The notes under the pieces were generated by a model that did no database searches, was not told where the DNA came from, and was given only the letters and a program-made list of their open reading frames with translations. From Pseudomonadota bacterium (GTDB lineage: Bacteria; Verrucomicrobiota; Verrucomicrobiia; Limisphaerales; SXTU01): a DNA stretch of 47,284 bases. Below are positions 42,961-47,284 of the stretch, in pieces. The stretch covers positions 1-47,284 of the forward strand of contig RFSE01000024.1 in NCBI GenBank assembly GCA_009924135.1, given 5' to 3'. The position numbers and the translations under genes are program-made. Within the stretch, counting starts at the first letter, position 1; each line of letters starts with the position of its first letter.

Positions 42961-43620
42961 ATGCGCTCCCTCGCCCAGCCCTCCGTCCTGCTCGGCGCGG
43001 CGGTGGCGGGCGCGGTGACGGCGCTAGCCTGCCTGCCCCGGCTGGAGCACTGGGGACAACGCACTGACTCCGTCTGGTTCCTGGTCACTCTCGTGGGTTG
43101 GGCGACCTTCGTCATGTGGGCGGCGGTGTTGGCCTGGCAGGAAAAACACAGCGGCGTGCGCGTGTTCCCCCGGAACGTCCCGGCGCGGATGTGGCTGGCC
43201 GCACTGGGTCTGGGCGTGATCGGAGCCGTGCTGTCCTACTGTTACGGCGACCCGGCCTTGCGGAAACTCGCCCCCACGGACTTCCCGAAGAACTCCCGCG
43301 AATGGATCGAACACATCCTGTTCAACCTCGGCCTGGAGCAGCCGTTCCTGTGTTTCGCCCCCTTCGCCTTTTTCGTGCGACTGGTGCCCAACGTAAAAGT
43401 GGCGGCCCTCGGCGTGGTGGGTTTTGGCCTGCTGGTCTTCGCACTGAAAATGGATCACCTCGGGGCCAAGCTGCCGTGGGAGATGCTGCTGGGCATGGCC
43501 CTCTTCCGCGCCGGGCACAGTGCCATCACAGTATGGCTCTATGTGCGCGGAGGCGCCTGGTTGGTATGGACCTTCGCCCTCGTCCTCCAAAGCCGCCACT
43601 GGCTCACCTTCGCTCAATAG
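42961..43620 (+). CDS. Polytopic membrane protein of unknown function
   Basis: 219 residues with about six hydrophobic segments (for example VLLGAAVAGAVTALACL, FLVTLVGWATFVMWAAVLAW, WLAALGLGVIGAVLSY, VAALGVVGFGLLVFAL). The C-terminal FRAGHSAITVWLYVRGG...FALVLQSRHW part is faintly like CPBP/CAAX-protease-type proteins, but the EExxxR motif is not present, so a protease call is not supported. The start directly follows the heptamer hairpin. It converges on tgt with a gap of six bases between stop codons. Confidence 0.65.
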   Translation: MRSLAQPSVLLGAAVAGAVTALACLPRLEHWGQRTDSVWFLVTLVGWATFVMWAAVLAWQEKHSGVRVFPRNVPARMWLAALGLGVIGAVLSYCYGDPALRKLAPTDFPKNSREWIEHILFNLGLEQPFLCFAPFAFFVRLVPNVKVAALGVVGFGLLVFALKMDHLGAKLPWEMLLGMALFRAGHSAITVWLYVRGGAWLVWTFALVLQSRHWLTFAQ

Positions 43621-43626
43621 CCCCGC

Positions 43627-45150
<1,524 letters not shown>

Positions 45151-45735
45151 ATGAAACAACTTGCCCTGCTGGTCGCCCTTGCCACCACCCTGACCTTCGC
45201 TTCGGCTGACGAGCCGAAGAAGGTTGCCATCGGCCAGCAGGCCCCGGACTTCAAGATCAAGGATGCCACCGGCAAGGAGATCAACCTCGCCGAACTCACC
45301 GCCAAAGGCCCCGTGCTCGTCCGGCTCACCTGCGGCTGCCTCGGCTGCGACAAGGAGCTGCCCTACTTCCAGGAACTCCACACCGCCTACAAGGCCCAGG
45401 GCCTCACCAGCCTCGCCATCTTCCGCGAGCCGGATGCGAAGGTCGAAGCGTACGTGAAGCAGAAGAAGCTCAACATGCTCTATGCCGTGGACTCCAAGGG
45501 CGAGAGCTGGAAGGTTTTCGAGACCAAGACGATGCCGAGCAACTTCCTCATCGCGAAGGGCGGCCAGATCGTGAAGATCTCCGCCGGTTGCGACACCAGC
45601 GGCATGATCGCCGAGCGCATGAGCGAGGCCACGGCGAAACTCACCGGCACCGACAAGGTCGAGGTGAAGGCCAAGGTGGACGCGCAAAAGCCGGTCGCTG
45701 CGAAGCCCGCCAGTGCCGCGCCGGTCGCGAAGTAA
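45151..45735 (+). CDS. Secreted thioredoxin-fold redoxin (AhpC/TSA-like)
   Basis: 194 residues. A signal peptide (MKQLALLVALATTLTFASA) is followed by a redoxin domain: VAIGQQAPDFKIKDATGKEI, then the redox centre CGCLGCDKEL with a CLGC pair (CxxC) plus one extra Cys two residues before, and TMPSNFLIAKGGQIV with the cis-proline. The C-terminal tail is Lys/Ala/Pro-rich. A periplasmic peroxidase or disulphide reductase role is likely; the triple-cysteine CGCLGC site is uncommon. Downstream lies palindromic element copy B. Confidence 0.85.
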   Translation: MKQLALLVALATTLTFASADEPKKVAIGQQAPDFKIKDATGKEINLAELTAKGPVLVRLTCGCLGCDKELPYFQELHTAYKAQGLTSLAIFREPDAKVEAYVKQKKLNMLYAVDSKGESWKVFETKTMPSNFLIAKGGQIVKISAGCDTSGMIAERMSEATAKLTGTDKVEVKAKVDAQKPVAAKPASAAPVAK

Positions 45736-45765
45736 TCCTCCACCGCTGGAAGCGGAGTCTGTGTA

Positions 45766-45862
45766 GGTAGGGCGCGGTGTCCTCACCGCGCCGCCGAATA
45801 CCAGTGGCATCCGAATGCTGGAGAACGTCCAACCGGCGCGCTGAGGACAGACGCGCCCTACC
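45766..45862. repeat. Palindromic element family, copy B (97 bp)
   Basis: Left arm GGTAGGGCGCGGTGTCCTC then ACCGCGCCG; right arm CGGCGCGCTGAGGACAGAC then GCGCCCTACC. It carries the same two arm types as 13673-13758 but in the opposite orientation, and a centre of different sequence. It lies between the redoxin and xerC genes and may end transcription of the former. Confidence 0.75.
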
Positions 45863-45917
45863 TCAAGACGCTTCGCAGCGCTCCTTCCCACAGTAGTGAC
45901 TGGCCGTTCAGCCCTTG

Positions 45918-46895
45918 ATGGGTTACGGTTGGCTCGTGAACGAACCACCACCAGCCCAACCGCCCGCCGATGGCTGGACGACGGAGTTCCTCACCCACCT
46001 CGCCACGGACCGGGGTGCATCAGCTTACACGCATCGAAATTACTCCGAGGCCCTGGCTGAGTTCCGCCGCTGGCACGAAGCTGAGCGCAAGAGCCAGCCA
46101 GCGTGGGCCGAGCTTCAACGCGATGACTTCCGCGCGTTCCTCCGGCACCTCAGCCGCCGCGAACTCAGCCGCGCCACAATCCATCTCACGTTCAGCGCCC
46201 TGCGGACCTTCTACAAGTTTCTCATCCAGCGCGGGCACCTCGCCCGCTCGCCCATTCGCAATCTGGCCCTGCCCAAACCCGAACGGCGGCTGCCCAAGTT
46301 CGTCACGGTGACCCAGGCGGACGCGCTGCTGACGGCCCCGCAGCGCGAGTTTAAACGCGAGCGCGAGCTGGGGGAAAAGCCGCCGGATGAAGCGGGCTTC
46401 CTGCGCGATGCCGCCATTCTCGAAACCATTTACTCCTGCGGCCTGCGCGTCAGCGAGGTCTGCGGCCTGCGCGGCGAGGATTTGGACGAGTCCGGGCGGG
46501 TGATCCGTGTGCGCGGCAAGGGCAAGCGCGAACGCCTCGTGCCGATTGGCGAGCCCGCGTTGCGCGCGATCCACGCCTATTGGGCCGTCCTGCCCCACCG
46601 GCCCGCGCGCGAGGAACCGGTCTTCCTCTCGGCCCCGGATTCGATCGAGCCGATCCGGCCCACTCAGGTGCAATTGCGCCTCAAACGTTACCTGCTGGCT
46701 GCCGGGCTCGACACCAGCCTTACGCCGCACAAGCTCCGCCACAGCTTTGCCACGCATCTGCTCGACAACGGGGCGGACCTCCGCAGCGTGCAGGAACTGC
46801 TCGGCCACCGGAATCTTTCCACCACGCAAATCTACACTCACGTCACCACCGAGCGGCTGAAGCGGGCCTATGACTCCGCCCATCCGCGCGCCTGA
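45918..46895 (+). CDS. xerC: Tyrosine recombinase XerC
   Basis: 325 residues from ATG 45918; GTG 45936 is an alternative, since the family usually starts close to the SAM-like domain. The N-terminal core-binding domain spans about 20-105. Catalytic residues in order: Arg in SCGLRVSE, Lys in GKGKRERLVPI, His and Arg in HKLRHSFATHLL, His in LLGHRNLSTTQ, and the nucleophile Tyr in IYTHV. This is the XerC/D arrangement that resolves chromosome dimers at dif. No mobile-element genes flank it, so it looks like the housekeeping enzyme rather than an integrase. Confidence 0.93.
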   Translation: MGYGWLVNEPPPAQPPADGWTTEFLTHLATDRGASAYTHRNYSEALAEFRRWHEAERKSQPAWAELQRDDFRAFLRHLSRRELSRATIHLTFSALRTFYKFLIQRGHLARSPIRNLALPKPERRLPKFVTVTQADALLTAPQREFKRERELGEKPPDEAGFLRDAAILETIYSCGLRVSEVCGLRGEDLDESGRVIRVRGKGKRERLVPIGEPALRAIHAYWAVLPHRPAREEPVFLSAPDSIEPIRPTQVQLRLKRYLLAAGLDTSLTPHKLRHSFATHLLDNGADLRSVQELLGHRNLSTTQIYTHVTTERLKRAYDSAHPRA

Positions 46896-46904
46896 CCACC
46901 ACCT

Positions 46905-47231
46905 ATGAAAAACTTCATCCTGCTCACCCTGCTGGCCGTGCTGGCCGGTTGCGCCACGACACCCAAAACTGACTGGGACAAACAGATCGGCACCGCCACC
47001 TTTGACCAGGTGGTTGGAGAACTCGGCCCGCCGGAGAAAAGCGCCACACTTAAGGACGGCTCGCGGGTCGCGGACTGGATCACCCTGCGCGGCCAGCAAA
47101 GCGCGTCCTTTCATTCAATGCCCGACGGCCGCGTGATACGCATGGAAAACGGGCGCGATCCTGACCGGGTAATGCGGCTGACGTTCGGACCAGATGGCAA
47201 GCTGAAGGAGTTGAAGCGCATCTGGCGCTGA
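46905..47231 (+). CDS. Small lipoprotein of unknown function
   Basis: 108 residues. The lipobox LAGC lies in MKNFILLTLLAVLAGCATT, so the mature protein should be acylated at Cys16. The rest (IGTATFDQVVGELGPPEKSATLKDGSRVADW and MRLTFGPDGKLKELKRIW) resembles SmpA/OmlA/BamE-like small outer-membrane lipoproteins in the GxP and FxxxGKL phrases, but the match is weak. It begins nine bases after xerC and is probably co-transcribed. Confidence 0.75.
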   Translation: MKNFILLTLLAVLAGCATTPKTDWDKQIGTATFDQVVGELGPPEKSATLKDGSRVADWITLRGQQSASFHSMPDGRVIRMENGRDPDRVMRLTFGPDGKLKELKRIWR

Positions 47232-47261
47232 CATGCCTCATCTCAGCCGGGCCAATTCATT

Positions 47262-47282
47262 GGCCACGGATGAAACACGGAC
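47262..47282. repeat. Half-copy of the CACGGATGAAA repeat at the window end
   Basis: CCACGGATGAAACACGGAC matches the left arm at 41949-41978. The element is cut by the end of the window. Confidence 0.55.
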
Positions 47283-47284
47283 GG

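Noticed and set aside
42961..43620. Call as CPBP/CAAX intramembrane protease
   Set aside because: The EExxxR motif and later catalytic His/Asn pattern are not present.
45918..46895. Tyrosine recombinase considered as a phage or island integrase
   Set aside because: Length and motifs fit XerC, and there are no att-like repeats at a tRNA or phage genes around it.

Overview
The window looks like a chromosomal segment of a GC-rich Verrucomicrobiota member, most likely from the Pedosphaera/Limisphaera side (old subdivision 3). This is inferred from the gene families (PPC-domain secreted protein, DUF1080 protein, prepilin-type protein with a late DGH motif, FecR protein beside a CHASE2 cyclase, a small Arg/Trp-rich protein), the near absence of Shine-Dalgarno sequences, and the many short-period intergenic repeats. 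No 16S rRNA or other phylogenetic marker RNA is present, so this stays an inference. No tRNA, rRNA, CRISPR array, intact transposase gene or prophage was seen.

Layout. 1-4.6 kb: tail of a Ppx/GppA phosphatase, an Fe-dependent alcohol dehydrogenase coupled to a secreted PPC protein, and an M29 aminopeptidase. 4.6-7.6 kb: phosphatidylserine decarboxylase, a secreted nitrilase-family hydrolase and a GNAT acetyltransferase. 7.7-13.1 kb: a minus-strand housekeeping group (apt with a sigma-70 factor, htpX, an M24 peptidase, an S49 peptidase). 13.1-13.9 kb: an 0.8 kb gene-free island packed with palindromic repeats. 13.9-19.1 kb: mobA, the rpsB-tsf operon with a strong terminator, a GH42 protein lacking its usual acid/base glutamate, and an overlapping dciA. 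19.1-25.1 kb: SDR-family epimerase, a small conserved-looking protein, rluE, DUF1080 protein and secA.

25.1-41.8 kb is one long minus-strand block and the most distinctive part. Read in transcription order it encodes a large secreted and membrane protein, an ABC ATPase, an ABC-2 permease, a prepilin-like protein, a zinc-ribbon membrane protein, a DUF58 protein, a BatA-type vWA protein, a double-vWA protein, a FecR protein, then (after a clear terminator) a CHASE2 adenylate cyclase and a nitrilase-family protein. Several neighbours overlap by four bases (ATGA), which argues for coupled translation. No MoxR ATPase is present, although DUF58 and BatA-type genes usually have one. I infer an envelope-associated export or assembly machine with a nearby second-messenger branch; the function is unknown.

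41.8-47.3 kb: a small secreted protein, a polytopic membrane protein, tgt, a secreted redoxin, xerC and a small lipoprotein.

The most unusual signal is not a gene. At least seven intergenic spots carry degenerate repeats in a strict 7-base register, each with its own heptamer (GCAAAAG, GGGTTTG, TCTCAAC, RRGAGTT, CCAAGCT, AATTCGY, TTTTCAG). Several are inverted so that the two arms fold into a hairpin filling the gap between genes. A 6-base version and 10/11-base versions also occur. Separate palindromic elements of 67-143 bp, two of them present twice, add a second layer of dispersed repeats.
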